The notes: generated from the sequence alone by a model not told the origin. A stretch of DNA of 64,000 nt from Bubalus kerabau (GCF_029407905.1 NC_073637.1:53444501-53508500), one strand, 5' to 3'; counted from the stretch's first letter, positions 12,071-22,767 are shown. A program made the numbers and translations.

Positions 12071-12819
12071 TTCTATGTACAGAATTATCAGTTAAGCAAG
12101 TATCATGCTGACTTAAATAACCACTGTAGCATGAAAGACTAACACAGTTTCTCCTGGTATTTTAGCATATCTCGAAGAACATTGTTTGACTAGATGACCA
12201 AATGAATTAACTTTAAAATTCAAAGAAAGTTTATACAAATAACCAGTATCACCTCATGTGTATCCTGAGTATGTTCTATTGAATGTTCTATGTTCTGTGG
12301 TTCTATTGAATAACTTCTATGAGCCCTGCCCTTTCTGTGACATAAGAGACAGAAAATACTACAGACAACACTAATCAAATGAGCAAGGCTGGTGACCAAG
12401 ACAGACTGATGCTGAAAGAATAAAGGTTCTGTCATTGCCACGATATGTATCAAGGCACTTTGCCCAGAGACCAGGCAATATTATTTAGCAGAGAGAGCAC
12501 AGCACTATATATAAAAGTCTCATGGTTTATTTGAATTCTGCCTTTTACTTGTTCTAACTCTGATACAAAAATGAAGTTTTTATTTAGGCAATACATTCTA
12601 CTGCAAGATAAAACTGTGTTGGTTTTTATAAATATAGTAAATCCAGGTTGAATCACAATACAAATGTTCTGGCATTCAAATAGGTCACCTAGGCAAAATG
12701 TTGCATATCTAACATGCTAAAAGAAAACTTATTTCACAGTTTTGTCAATTGCTGATTCTATGATAGTCTCTGTAGTAATAAAGAGATCAAACAAGTGTAC
12801 TGAACTGAGAACTTGATAC
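12071..12819. other. unique intron
   Basis: No convincing feature. Short open frames on the minus strand (12220-12453, 12450-12656) overlap AT-rich DNA and show no recognisable domain. Confidence 0.5.
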
Positions 12820-12940
12820 AGGAATTGGCAAGAGCATTGGTCTGAATGCTGGAAGGTCTGGGTTCCCATGCTTGTTTTCATGCAGGTCAATTATACTTTT
12901 GGGTTCAAGTTCTTTTTCTATAAAATAAGACTTTCCCTGG
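12820..12940 (+). mobile_element. MIR SINE relic
   Basis: The order is GGCAAGAGCATTGGTCTGAA, CTGGAAGGTCTGGGTTC, then a CAAGTTCTTTTTCTATAAAA tail. This is the layout of MIR (core, B-box-like GGGTTC, then a CTGTAAAATG-like tail). Strongly diverged. Confidence 0.6.
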
Positions 12941-13319
12941 GGTGAACTATTCTATGAATTACTCTGCATTTCATGTGGCAAGAATTTGGGGTGATGTCTC
13001 TCTTCTATGTGCCTAGATTACTTCTTAAAGGAGACCATGCAGACAAATGGATTTGTTTGCTCTGGAGCTTGGGGAACACAGTGTATCATTATTAAGATCT
13101 TAGCTGAAATATTTAAGTATCTCTTGCAAACCAAGAAGTCTACATTTGGGAAGAAATTGCATTTCCACAGAGGATAAATAAATGGGGTATGTTTCCTTGA
13201 CCATATGCAAGACTTTTGTGAGGGAGTTATGGCCTGGAATTATCTTAGATCCTGCCTAAAGGTCTACCCATAAGGATAAAGAAATATAGTTGGGAAGGGA
13301 GTAGAAGCATACCATTCTA
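12941..13319. other. unique intron
   Basis: No recognised feature. Confidence 0.5.
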
Positions 13320-13950
13320 TACACATGGTGTTCTCGGGTTGGTTATTTCTCTGTCTTGGTTCTCTCATTGCAATAAATATTTGGACCATCTTCTGGACCA
13401 TCTTCGGACTAAAGGGTTTAAAACAACAGATAAGTTACAGCTCAGTTACAGTTCAAGCAGATATATCATTATTAAACAGACATTTCCAAGACATGGGAAC
13501 AGACCGACCTCAAAAGAGTCGTTCTTGCCACTGTTCCCTCTTAGCTTCCCACCTTTTATATTTCCTGTGTCCTCCGTTTGGTTGTGTCCTCTGCAATATA
13601 ATCAGATGTATATATGTATAGAATATTTATGAATCCTTAATTGCCTCCTGACTGCCTACGGTTAAGCGGAAGACCCCATCGTTAGTTTGTTTCTACTGTG
13701 TGCCTAGGGTTGATGTGCATGAGTTGGAAAAGTCTCTGAGGTTGTCTTATAGCATATCTGTTAGCTCCTCTGGGTGTGTCCGGGATAAGGTTTAGAGAAT
13801 AGCTTGCATCCTTTTTGGCTAGGCCACCTTTGGTTGCTCATGCCTAATTTCCTACCTAACAGTAGGGTGGAGAAAATAAGCAGCCAGCCAGAGAAACAAT
13901 TCACCCACAACAAGGGAACTTCTGAGGGTCCCACAAAAAGATTTACAATC
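13320..13950. other. unclassified CpG-retaining segment, possible LTR
   Basis: About nine CpG dinucleotides lie in some 600 bp of otherwise CpG-poor DNA. A TATAAAAG motif is on the minus strand at 13553-13560, and an AATAAA lies within GCAATAAATATTT at 13371-13383 on the plus strand. The composition is unlike the neighbours and suggests a more recent insertion, possibly an endogenous-retrovirus LTR. I do not recognise the family. Overlapping open frames of 97-98 codons at 13325-13632 have no known domain. Confidence 0.3.
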
Positions 13951-14274
13951 AAAATGAATCATCTTTAATCATCTGCCAAAGCCCTTGGAAACCAGTACCA
14001 AATCAGTGCGAGGCAAATAATATTCATGTGCCCTGATCTCTTTTACTTCCAAATCTATGATGAATCATAGGGAACTCAGTGAGTAGGGATAGATGAAAAA
14101 GAAATTCTAGAGGGGACAATGGGAAAGAAAAGCTGACTTCAATCCCTCACCTCTGCCCCATCTGCCACAGGCCTTAGCTAAGGAAAGCAAAGAATCTTTA
14201 CCCAAATGAAATAAATTTTTTGTGTGTGATTAGCTAGGAATTTTTTTATACAGTTCATGAGGTTCTTATGGCAT
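13951..14274. other. unique intron
   Basis: No recognised feature. Confidence 0.45.
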
Positions 14275-14425
14275 GTATAATGCAGTGGTTTGCCATTCCC
14301 TTCTCCAGTGGATTGGATCACATTTTGTTAGAACTCTCCACTATAACCCATCCATCTTGGGTGGTCCTACATGGCAGGGCTCATAGCTTCGTTGCATTAC
14401 CCAGGCCCCTTCTCCATGACAAGAA
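14275..14425 (-). mobile_element. BovB 5'-end piece, inverted relative to the adjacent BovB
   Basis: TGGTTTGCCATTCCCTTCTC...TCTTGGGTGGTCCTACATGG is the reverse complement of the BovB 5' region, also seen at the 5' end of the long element at about 48395-48480. It abuts sense BovB at 14426. Confidence 0.75.
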
Positions 14426-15522
14426 AAACATCTATCTTTGTTGCATAGACTACACCAAAGCCTTTGACTGTGTATATCATTAAACTGCAGAAAGCTCTTA
14501 AAAAGATTGGAATACCAGACCATCATATCTGTCCCCTGAGAAACCTGTACACACGTTAGGAAGCAACAGTTAGAACCCTGTATGGGACAACTGATTGATG
14601 CAAGATAGAGAAAGGAGTATGACAAGGCTGTCTGCTGTCACCCTGTTTGTTTAACCTATATGCTGAACACATCATGAGAAATGCTGGGCCAGATGAGTTA
14701 CAAAATGAAATCAAGATAGGTGGAGGAAGCACCAACAACCTCAGATATGTGGATGATATCACTCTAATGGCAGAAAACGAAGAGGAACTAAAGAGCCTTT
14801 TGATGAGGGTGAAGGATGAGAGTGAAAGAACCAGCTTAAAACTAAATATTAAGAAAACTAAGATCATGGCATCCAGCCCCATTACTTCTTGGTAAATAAA
14901 AGGGGAGAGGGTGGAAGTAGAGACAGATTTCCTCTTCTTGGGCTCCAAAATCACTGCAGATGGTGACAGTAGCCATGAAATCAGAAGATGATTGCTTCTT
15001 GGAAGGAAAGCTATGACAAACCTAGACAGTATGTTGAAAAGCAAAGACATTAATTACTCTGCCGACAGAGGTCCATGTAGTCAAGGCTATGGTCTTCCCA
15101 GTGGTCATGTACGGTTGTGAGAGCCAGACCATAAAACAGGCAGAACAGCAAAGAATTGATGCTTTTGAACTGTGGTGCTAGAGAAGACTCCTAAAAGTCC
15201 CTTGGACAGCAAGGTGATCAAACCAGTCAATCTTTAGGAAAATCAACCCTGAATCCTCGTTGGAAGAACTGATGCTGAAGTGCCAGTATTTTAGCTATCT
15301 GCTACTAACAGCCAACTCATTGGACAAGTCCCTAATGCTGTGAAAAATTGAGGGAAGAAGGAAAAGAGGACATCAGAGGATGAGATGGCTGGATGACATC
15401 ATTGATGCAATGAACATGAACTTGGGCAGACTTTGGGAGATGGTGAGGGACAGGGAGGCCTGGTGCACTGCAATCCATGGGGTTGCAAGGAGTTGGCCAT
15501 GATTGGGTGACTGAATGACAAC
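14426..15522 (+). mobile_element. BovB LINE, reverse transcriptase to 3' end
   Basis: Sense BovB starting at AAAAACATCTATCTTTGTTG and ending near GAGTTGGCCATGATTGGGTG. It is well diverged. In the frame at 14647-14895 the catalytic motif reads YVDD (LRYVDDITLMAE) where most BovB copies have YADD. Stops flank this frame. Dead copy. Confidence 0.9.
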
Positions 15523-16574
15523 ATCCAGGACTAGCCACACTAATAGATAAATTTATATTTTTGAATTAAAAACTGGAGTATTTTTTTCTTATTCTGAGTA
15601 TGAACTGAAATGTTTCTCCCTGAGATTTTATCTAGACAGAAATAAAGAGCTCACAGAACTTGTTTGAGTATGTTGTATACCAGTTACACTACAAATACAT
15701 GATAGCGTGGCATTTCATTTCTGAAGCAATACTTAACCTTGGTGTTACTACTGAGAAGACAAAGAGTGGAAATAATTTGTGATTCTGGATTGAAAGCTGT
15801 AGACATTTTCACCAGAGGTTAAAGTTAACATATTGAGGGAAGACATTGTGTGTTCTGGCAAGAAAATTATAGTAATATATCTCATAGTCTATACTGGACC
15901 ACTAGTTCATTCTAATTACTCTTCAAACATAAAAAAATAGAGAGGTCTTCATGAAAATAAATACCATACTTACCATAGTGTATGATAAAAATTAAGTTAT
16001 CTTTTAAGAGCAATATATTTATGCTTTTAAATTTTGAATTATGAAGCTAGGTGATTAAAGAGTGGGGCAGAATGAAGCTAATGCTATTTAATGCATACAA
16101 TTTAATAAGAAAATTATTCTTAGTACCAAAGCATATTGCCATTCTGTGCCCATTGAGGAGTAAAATAGAATGCTGCATATCTCTATTTATTAACCTTATA
16201 GAGTGTTAGCTATTTCATCAAACAATAATTGGTCATTATAGAGCTAGATATTTCCCCAGACATTTGATTTGAATTGAAGGAATTCCCTGAGTGGCTCAAG
16301 ACAACAGCATAAATCTTGAGAAATTTTATTGTACAAATAGACCAGTAGCCTACTGACCAGCCTAAACCATGTTAGGATAAGACACATTTTATAGCTTCAA
16401 TTTCTTTATTAAACAATGAGCTTTATCTTATGTTTTAGCATTAAGCGTAGGTGGTCATATAATTTCTCTGTTAACATACTCCATTGGCTAAAAATAGAGT
16501 CATGGAGAATCTGTGGCCCTTATTGGAAATGAGAACCGCAGGTCCAAATGTCCAAACGTAACATTAGTACAAAC
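15523..16574. other. repeat-poor intron upstream of the pseudoexon
   Basis: No repeat family was recognised in about 1 kb. The right part may be an ancient tandem copy of the DNA before the real exon (see findings), but the similarity is weak. Confidence 0.5.
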
Positions 16575-16677
16575 TTTCCAAATTGAAGAAAAGTATGATT
16601 TATAAAATAGAAGGTTCTGAGCCACCTGCAATATAATAATTTGATATGTCTATTCAACCTGTCACTGATGTCATTGC
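16575..16677 (+). pseudogene. decayed duplicate of the 3' half of the CSMD3 exon plus intron start
   Basis: Positions 16575-16634 match 17952-18013 of the exon with about five substitutions and one 2-bp deletion. The next 43 bases match 18014-18056, which is exon end plus intron, ending in the shared GATGTCATTGC. Because intron sequence is included, this is a DNA-level duplication and not a processed copy. The 2-bp loss after TATGATT brings a TAA into frame. The donor GGTAAGT has become AATAATT, so the GT is gone. No convincing first half of the exon is visible upstream, although a weak T-rich tract ending in TTTTAG lies at 16431-16438. Non-functional. Confidence 0.85.
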
Positions 16678-17159
16678 ATTTATAATACTGTGTATACATG
16701 TATCATATGAATATGTAGCAAAATATGCTTACATTGCTTGATAGTCATAGGGAATATGTTACTAAAGATGTGTTGCTGAGTATATTATTGTAGTTGCTAT
16801 ATTATTTCTTTCTAATTAAAGTGTCCTAGATATGTGATGTATTTTATTTAAATTGCATTTCCACAAACATTTTCAATAACTTTTGAATGTCAATGACAAA
16901 AATTTATTTTTTATTATATTCTTTCATATTATTTGGTACATAACTACATTAAGGAAATAAAAACAAAGCTGAGACCTATCATGAGTATGCACAAAGTGAC
17001 TGAAAATTTCCCATTATAGACCTTAAGAACAATGTTTTTTTTGTTTTACTCCATCATCTAATCAATGTAAAGAAAATCTTAATTCTTTTACTCTGAGCTC
17101 TGATTGGAGTATAGTTTTTATTTACATCATTGCTATTTCAACCAATGATTATAAAATAA
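16678..17159. other. unique AT-rich intron
   Basis: Lies between the pseudoexon and the nested SINE pair. No repeat or gene was recognised. Confidence 0.5.
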
Positions 17160-17169
17160 TCATGATAGC

Positions 17170-17609
17170 CCATCCTTCCATCCTTCCTTGCTCAGTCATG
17201 TCTGACACTTTGTGATCCCATGGCCTATAGCCTGTCAGGCTCCTCTGTCTGTGTTGCCATTTGCCATTTCCTACTCTAGGGGATCTTCCCTACTCAGAGA
17301 TCAAACCGACCTCTCTTGCATGTCTTGCACTCACAGTAGATTCACAGTGGTGGATTCTTTACCACTAGTGCCACCCAGGACCACTGGTGGCTCAGAGGTT
17401 AAAGCGTCTGCCTGCAATGCAGGAGACTGGGGTTTGATCCCTGGGTCAGGAAGATCCCCTGGAGAAGGAAATGGCAACCCAATTCAGTATTCTTGCCTGG
17501 AGAATTCCATGGAGGGAGGAGCCTGGTAGGCTACAGTCCACAGGGTAACAAAGAGTTGGACATGACTGAGCTACTTCACTTTCACTTTCAGCACCACCTG
17601 GAAGCCCAG
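17170..17609 (-). mobile_element. Bov-tA SINE split by a second SINE
   Basis: Reverse SINE (TTGCTCAGTCATGTCTGACA to GTGCCACCCAGG). Its head is completed after the nested copy by CAGCACCACCTGGAAGCCC. A 10-bp target duplication TCATGATAGC lies at 17160-17169 and 17610-17619. The outer copy is the older one. Confidence 0.9.
17383..17590 (+). mobile_element. Bov-tA SINE nested in the opposite strand
   Basis: Sense SINE from ACTGGTGGCTCAGAGGTTAA to GACATGACTGAGCTACTTCA, inserted near the head of the reverse SINE. Less diverged than its host. Confidence 0.9.
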
Positions 17610-17785
17610 TCATGATAGCATTTATATTTATATGTGTGATTAAAAATTTTTATGAACTTAACATTTTATTTAATCTCTATTAGTATAATGTGCATTTGGT
17701 TTCAAAACATTTTTCCTGTTACCTTTATTCAATAACATTAACAATTGATTTAATCTCATTTCTGTTAATGATTTATATCTGAACA

Positions 17786-17806
17786 TCTCATTTTTGTTTT
17801 CAACAG
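17786..17806 (+). promoter_or_regulatory. splice acceptor tract of the CSMD3 exon
   Basis: A T-rich run (CTCATTTTTGTTTTCAACAG) directly precedes the exon and ends in CAG. It fixes the exon start at 17807, where the CUB reading frame begins without a stop. The nearest repeat, a nested SINE pair, ends about 190 bp upstream. Confidence 0.85.
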
Positions 17807-18014
17807 CTGAAGATGCATGTGGAGGAACAATGAGAGGATCTAGTGGCATCATATCAAGCCCTAGTTTTCCTAATGAGTACCATAATAATGCTGATTGCAC
17901 TTGGACCATTGTAGCAGAACCTGGGGATACAATTTCACTCATATTTACTGATTTCCAAATGGAAGAAAAGTATGATTACTTAGAAATAGAAGGTTCTGAG
18001 CCACCTACAATATG
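17807..18014 (+). CDS. CSMD3: CSMD3 internal exon, N-terminal part of a CUB domain
   Basis: This 208-bp exon follows a pyrimidine-rich tract ending in CAG and ends before GTAAGT. It carries 2 nt completing a codon, 68 full codons and 2 nt of a Trp codon, so it enters in phase 1 and leaves in phase 2. Counting from the split first codon, residues 5-7 are CGG, the CUB start. Cys5 and Cys31 are the usual first CUB disulphide pair. SPSFPNEY (18-25), CTWTI (31-35), FTDFQ (47-51) and YDYLEI (56-61) are typical CUB strands. About 40 residues of the domain must come from the next exon, which is not in the window. CSMD3 is a very large type I membrane protein of alternating CUB and Sushi domains, expressed mainly in brain. 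I prefer CSMD3 over CSMD1 or CSMD2 from remembered sequence, especially the FQMEEKYDYLEIEGSEPP stretch. From memory it is probably the third CUB domain, but that position is less sure. The exon reads open throughout with no defect. Confidence 0.88.
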
Positions 18015-18020
18015 GTAAGT
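18012..18020 (+). promoter_or_regulatory. splice donor of the CSMD3 exon
   Basis: ATG/GTAAGT is a strong match to the donor consensus. The cut between 18014 and 18015 leaves TG of a Trp codon, matching the Trp expected at this point of the CUB domain. Confidence 0.85.
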
Positions 18021-19398
18021 AGACAGTTTCTATCGACTTAGCATTGATGTCATTGCCTGAGGCAAAATTGGGATTCAAAAACAACTATATTGGGCCTTTA
18101 AAGAATTAGATATCTTAAAAAATTAACAGACGCAGGAAAATTATAAGGAGTAATTATCAGAGCTGAGGAAATTTTGAAGATTGGATACTGATATATAGAG
18201 TGGAATTTTGAAAGATGAAGCATTTCATCAAGTATTTCTTTATCACTCAATGAAAAGTAATTTGATTTTATCAAAACTTGTGAAAGGAAATAAAAGTTGT
18301 TCCTACAGTTCTGTTCCTTAGTGTGCCAATTCATATTTGGCATTCTTTTCAAATTAATTGAATAGACTTGGAAATAATTTGCCTTTGGTTTTGCAAGTAT
18401 ATCTTTTATGTACCATGTTATTTGAAGGCAAAAATTAAACACTATGATATGGGTGAATATGATCTATTTCTTTAGAAACTCAAGACATGGTCTCATGAAA
18501 CTGCAGAGTTTTCAAAACATAATTTTAGGATATAATATTTTTAAAAAGAAAATACATATTTATGCTGTTTTAAAAATTTTAATGTACTGTTATCATTGAA
18601 GTGTAAAGTAAAATCAGTAATTGAGTGAAGAATGGTGGAATTAGTGAAATGAAGTCATAGGTAAAATCTATACTAAAAGGGTATTTTAAGAAATGTAAAA
18701 ATTTGATAAGAATACTGATAATTTATTGAAGGATTTTTATCAAAATCAATTAAATTAAGAGGTTTGCATTTTTAGATGATAATTCTTACTGAAATATAGA
18801 GATTGATTTGAAGTGAGGCTAGATTAGCTACAAGAAAATCTCTTAAGAGGTGATTGCTGTAATTAAAAAAAAAATCATAATAGCTTGTATTAGGATGACA
18901 TTGATGGTGATAAAGAAGTAGAATAACTTGATAGATATTTAGGGGGTATAGTGATAAAGACCTCTGTAATGAAGAATGTTAAAGAAGGTGGTGTTCTAAT
19001 AAAACATCATTTTCTAGCTGGCATAAATTGGTGAAGGCCGGAGATATGCTCACTGAGTTGGAAAATGTTGAAGAAAGGTCAAGTTTTGAATAGAAATACT
19101 GTGATTATTGAGAGTTGTTTTAGATATAAGTAGTTTGAAGTCTCTTTGAGACATATTAAAGCCATCTGATAGACAGTATCTATTTATATGATTCAATAGC
19201 TGTGAGTAGAAGCACAACTGATATGTATTTGATATTGATGGTAATAAAACAAAAACACATTGATAGGAGTCTAAAACAGAGAGATAGGAGGAAATACAAG
19301 GGATAAGGTGTCACATAGGCAAGAGAAGTAAGAAGAAGGAAGAATAAGACGACATTGCAGATTGTCATTGAAAGGACACTAGGTAAAAATGTGTGTGT
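18015..19398. other. repeat-poor intron downstream of the exon
   Basis: Nearly 1.4 kb without a recognised repeat. The minus-strand open frame at 18098-18442 (114 codons) lies just behind the donor, shows no known domain and is probably chance. Confidence 0.5.
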
Positions 19399-19578
19399 TT
19401 TTTTTGTGACTCCATGGATTGTGGCCCACCAGGCTCCTCTGTCTATAGGATTTTCCAGGCAAGAATATTGAAGTGGGTAGCTATTTCCTTCTCCAAGGGA
19501 TCTTCCTGACTCAGGGATCAAACCCAGATCTCCTGCATTGCAGGTGGATTCTTAACCGCTGAGCCACCACAGAGGCCC
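19399..19578 (-). mobile_element. Bov-tA SINE
   Basis: Reverse copy starting after a T run (TGACTCCATGGATTGTGGCC) and ending at the complete head GAGCCACCACAGAGGCCC. Confidence 0.9.
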
Positions 19579-19626
19579 ATATATTATATCCAAACACATA
19601 AATTAGATATACTCACAAATATGTAC

Positions 19627-19728
19627 ACATTAGTGTGTGTATATGTGTGTGTGTATATATATCTACACACACACCTATATGGTATATTATCTTTCATATG
19701 TTTGGAATATATACATTTTATATATATA
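19627..19728. repeat. GT/TA/CA microsatellite tract
   Basis: Short alternating GT, TA and CA runs at 19632-19676, then TATA-rich DNA to 19728, between two SINEs of opposite orientation. Confidence 0.8.
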
Positions 19729-19735
19729 TGCTAAT

Positions 19736-19943
19736 GGCTTGCCTCGTGGCTCAGCGGTAAATAATCCGTCTGCCAATGCAGGTGACATGGGTTCATTCCA
19801 TGGGTCAGGAAGATCCTCTGGAGAAGAAAATGGCAACCCACTCCAGTATTCCTGCCTGGTAAATCCCATGGACAGAGGAGCTTGGTGGGCTCCAGTCCAT
19901 GAAGTCGCAAAAGAGTTGGACATAGCGACTAAACGACAGACAA
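19736..19943 (+). mobile_element. Bov-tA SINE with target duplication
   Basis: Sense copy (GGCTTGCCTCGTGGCTCAGC to GGACATAGCGACTAAACGA). It is flanked by the 12-bp direct repeat ATATATGCTAAT at 19724-19735 and 19944-19955. Confidence 0.92.
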
Positions 19944-19955
19944 ATATATGCTAAT

Positions 19956-20645
19956 AATTCCAAATTTAACAGTATTTCTTATATGGGGTTTTGTGTGTGT
20001 GTCTGTTTTTTTTTTGTAATATTTACATCAGAATTACCTTCAGTGTTTGTTAAAGTGCAGATTTACAAGCTCCTGCACAAATGTATTGATTTATATGCTA
20101 TAGACATGAAATCAGTAGTCTGCAAACTAGATTATTCCACTCATTGCTATGGCAAGTAAAACAGTAAGTTTGGTTTTATCAATATCGTAACTCTGTCAAT
20201 ATAACTGTCCTATAAGTCATCCTACAAGAGTTAAAATATTTACCACTCAAAAAACTGAAAGTCAAATTAACATGGTATATAAAACCAAACTAATTCTATA
20301 ATATATAAATTTATATATATGGTACGGATTTATATAATGGATAGCACAAAGACTGTGTTAGTGAATCAACAATTATCCAACTAAATAAGATAAATTAATT
20401 AGAAGTAACTGACTATAATTTCATTCTACGAAATAAATATTACATATACTAATCCTATCAAACAGGTATTTCTCTTTGCCACCTTATTTATGACAATTAT
20501 GAGACTAAAATGTACAGTGAAGAAGCTGTGGTTCTGTATATTATTGCTTATTCACAGCAGTAAAATAATTTGATTAAATATGTATTGTGGTTCTATAATT
20601 TTGAATTAACATTCATTGCTGTGATAAGAGAATTTAACATAAGAT
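19956..20645. other. unique AT-rich intron
   Basis: No recognised feature. Confidence 0.5.
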
Positions 20646-21050
20646 CTACCTTCTTAGAAAAATTTTAAGTGTACAATACAGTGTTCTTAACCATAGGCAC
20701 AATATTGAACAGCAGATCTGTAGAATAGAACTTACCTGTTTTACATAACTAAAACTTTAATTCTAGTGGATAGCAAATCTCCATTTCCTTTCCCCCCAGC
20801 CATTGGCAAATACCATTACACTCTCAGTTTCTGTAACTGTGTAAGGTATCTCATAAGCAAAATCATGCAGTATTTGTTCTTCTGTGGCTGGGTTATTTCA
20901 CTTAATGTAATGTCCTTAAGGTTCATCCATATTGTTGAATATAGTGGGATTCTTATTTCCTAAGGTTGAATGTTATTTCTTTATATGTGTATGCTACGTT
21001 TTCCTTACCCATTCTTCCAACATGGTTGCTTCTCTTTAGATGAATAGAGT
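20646..21050 (-). mobile_element. old L1 fragment (L1M-like)
   Basis: Reverse of the L1 ORF2 end and 3' region, recognised by TTATTTCACTTAATGTAATG, AAGGTTCATCCATATTGTTG and CCATTTCCTTTCCCCCCAGC. Strongly diverged. Confidence 0.65.
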
Positions 21051-21660
21051 ACTCATAAAATGGTAAGAGCCAGAGGGATTTTAGGGATCCAGCTGCCCCG
21101 GATTCTTTGACGGAAATATGTTTTGAGGCTTATTGTGTATGTTGAAAATTCAGGATGAAAACCAAGATCTTCTAATAGTTACTGCAGTGTAATTTTTGAC
21201 AAAAGTAATTCTTGTTATGCATACAACCCGGGCTTTCTCAAAAATATATGCCATATATCAGTAAAACATTTTGAAAGCCTGAAACTCTGACATATGAATA
21301 GCACAATATGGATTAATGCTTTTAAACCCCTAAAGCTCTTACTAGATATTTAGTTGATACCTAAATAGGAATTTGCATCAAACAAAACTTCTTATAGATA
21401 TCTAAGAATCCCTAGTATGGTTAATTTACCATTTTTAGTACATCTGAATGTATTTTTTTCTACTTTAAGGAAAACCTGTTTGACAGTGTACCTAGAAGAG
21501 GTAACTCTGTACATGCCTTGCTTGCTCATCCATTAAAATAAAAATTACATAATAGATGAAACCAGAATTAACACAAATAACTGGGAACTACTGAGAGAAG
21601 CATTTTGAAAGTTTTCTAAAAAGACCACTTCAATTTATGTACATGATGTTTCCTCTCTGA
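21051..21660. other. unique intron
   Basis: No recognised feature. Confidence 0.5.
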
Positions 21661-21999
21661 CTTCTTTTTCATAGAACTCTTTAAAAAAATTCGAGTATAA
21701 TTGCTTTACAGTGTTGTATTGCTTTCTTCTATACAGCAAAATGAATCGTTTATATATATACATGTATCCCCTCTTTTTTAGATTTCCTTCACATTTAGGT
21801 TACAAAAGAGCACTGAGTAGAGTTCCCTGTGCTATAAAGTAGGTTTCATTAGTTATCTATTTCGTACATGATAGTGTATATATGTCGATCTCTGTCTCCC
21901 AATTCATTCCACCCACTCTTTCCGGCTTGGTATCCGTAAGTTTTATCTCTACATGTTTGTCTTTATTTCTGCTTTGAAAATAAGTTCATCTGTACCATT

Positions 22000-22571
22000 C
22001 TGGTGACTGCAGCCATGAAATTAAAAGACGCTTACTCCTTGGAAGGAAAGTTATAACCAACCTAGATAGCATATTCAAAAGCAGAGACATTACTTTGCCA
22101 ACAAAGGTCCGTGTAGTCAAGGCTGTGGTTTTTCCTGTGGTCATGTATGGATGTGAGAGTTAGACTGTGAAGAAGGCTGAGTGCCGAAGAATTGATGCTT
22201 TTGAAGTGTGGTGTTGGAGAAGACTCTTGAGAGTCCCTTGGACTGCAAGGAGATCCAACCAGTCCATCTTAAAGGAGATCAGTCCTGGGATTTCTTTGGA
22301 AGGAATGATGCTAAAGCTGAAACTGCAGTACTTTGGCCACCTCATGCGAAGAGTTGACTCATTGGAAAAGACTCTGATGCTGGAAGGGATTGGAGGCAGA
22401 GGAGAAGGGGACGACAGAGGATGAGATGGCTGGATGGCATCACTGACTCAATGGATGTGAGTCTCTGTGAACTCCAGGAGTTGGTGATGGACAGGGAGGC
22501 CTGGCGTGCTGCGATTCATGGGGTCGCAAAGAGTCGGACAGGACTGAGCGACTGAACTGAACTGAACTGAA
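22000..22571 (+). mobile_element. BovB 3' end with target duplication
   Basis: Sense BovB from GGTGACTGCAGCCATGAAAT to the terminal (CTGAA)n. It is flanked by CTGTACCATT at 21990-21999 and 22572-22581. It differs little from the 6527-7108 copy, so it is among the younger ones. Confidence 0.93.
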
Positions 22572-22767
22572 CTGTACCATTTTTTTGGATTCCACATAAA
22601 AGTGATATATGATATGATTTTTGTTTTCTCTCTGACTTACTTCACTCTGTACGTCAGTCTCAAGGTCTATTCACTCCTCTGCAAATGGAATTATTGTGTT
22701 CCTTTTTTATGGCTTAGTAATATTCTATTGAACCACCTCAGATATGGTGACTATATGTGTAAATACA

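Noticed and set aside
13325..13632. Two overlapping frames of 97-98 codons
   Set aside because: They overlap in different frames, share no known domain, and lie in a segment more likely to be a non-coding repeat.
16260..16330. GAATTCCCTGAGTGGCTCAAG resembles a SINE head
   Set aside because: Only about 20 bases match and no SINE body follows, so it is probably chance.
17383..17460. tRNA-like sequence at the SINE heads (here and at many other SINEs)
   Set aside because: The Bov-tA head derives from a tRNA but lacks a foldable complete tRNA; it is part of the SINE, not a tRNA gene.
18098..18442. Minus-strand frame of 114 codons directly after the CSMD3 donor
   Set aside because: AT-rich intron sequence without a known motif; no sign of an antisense gene.
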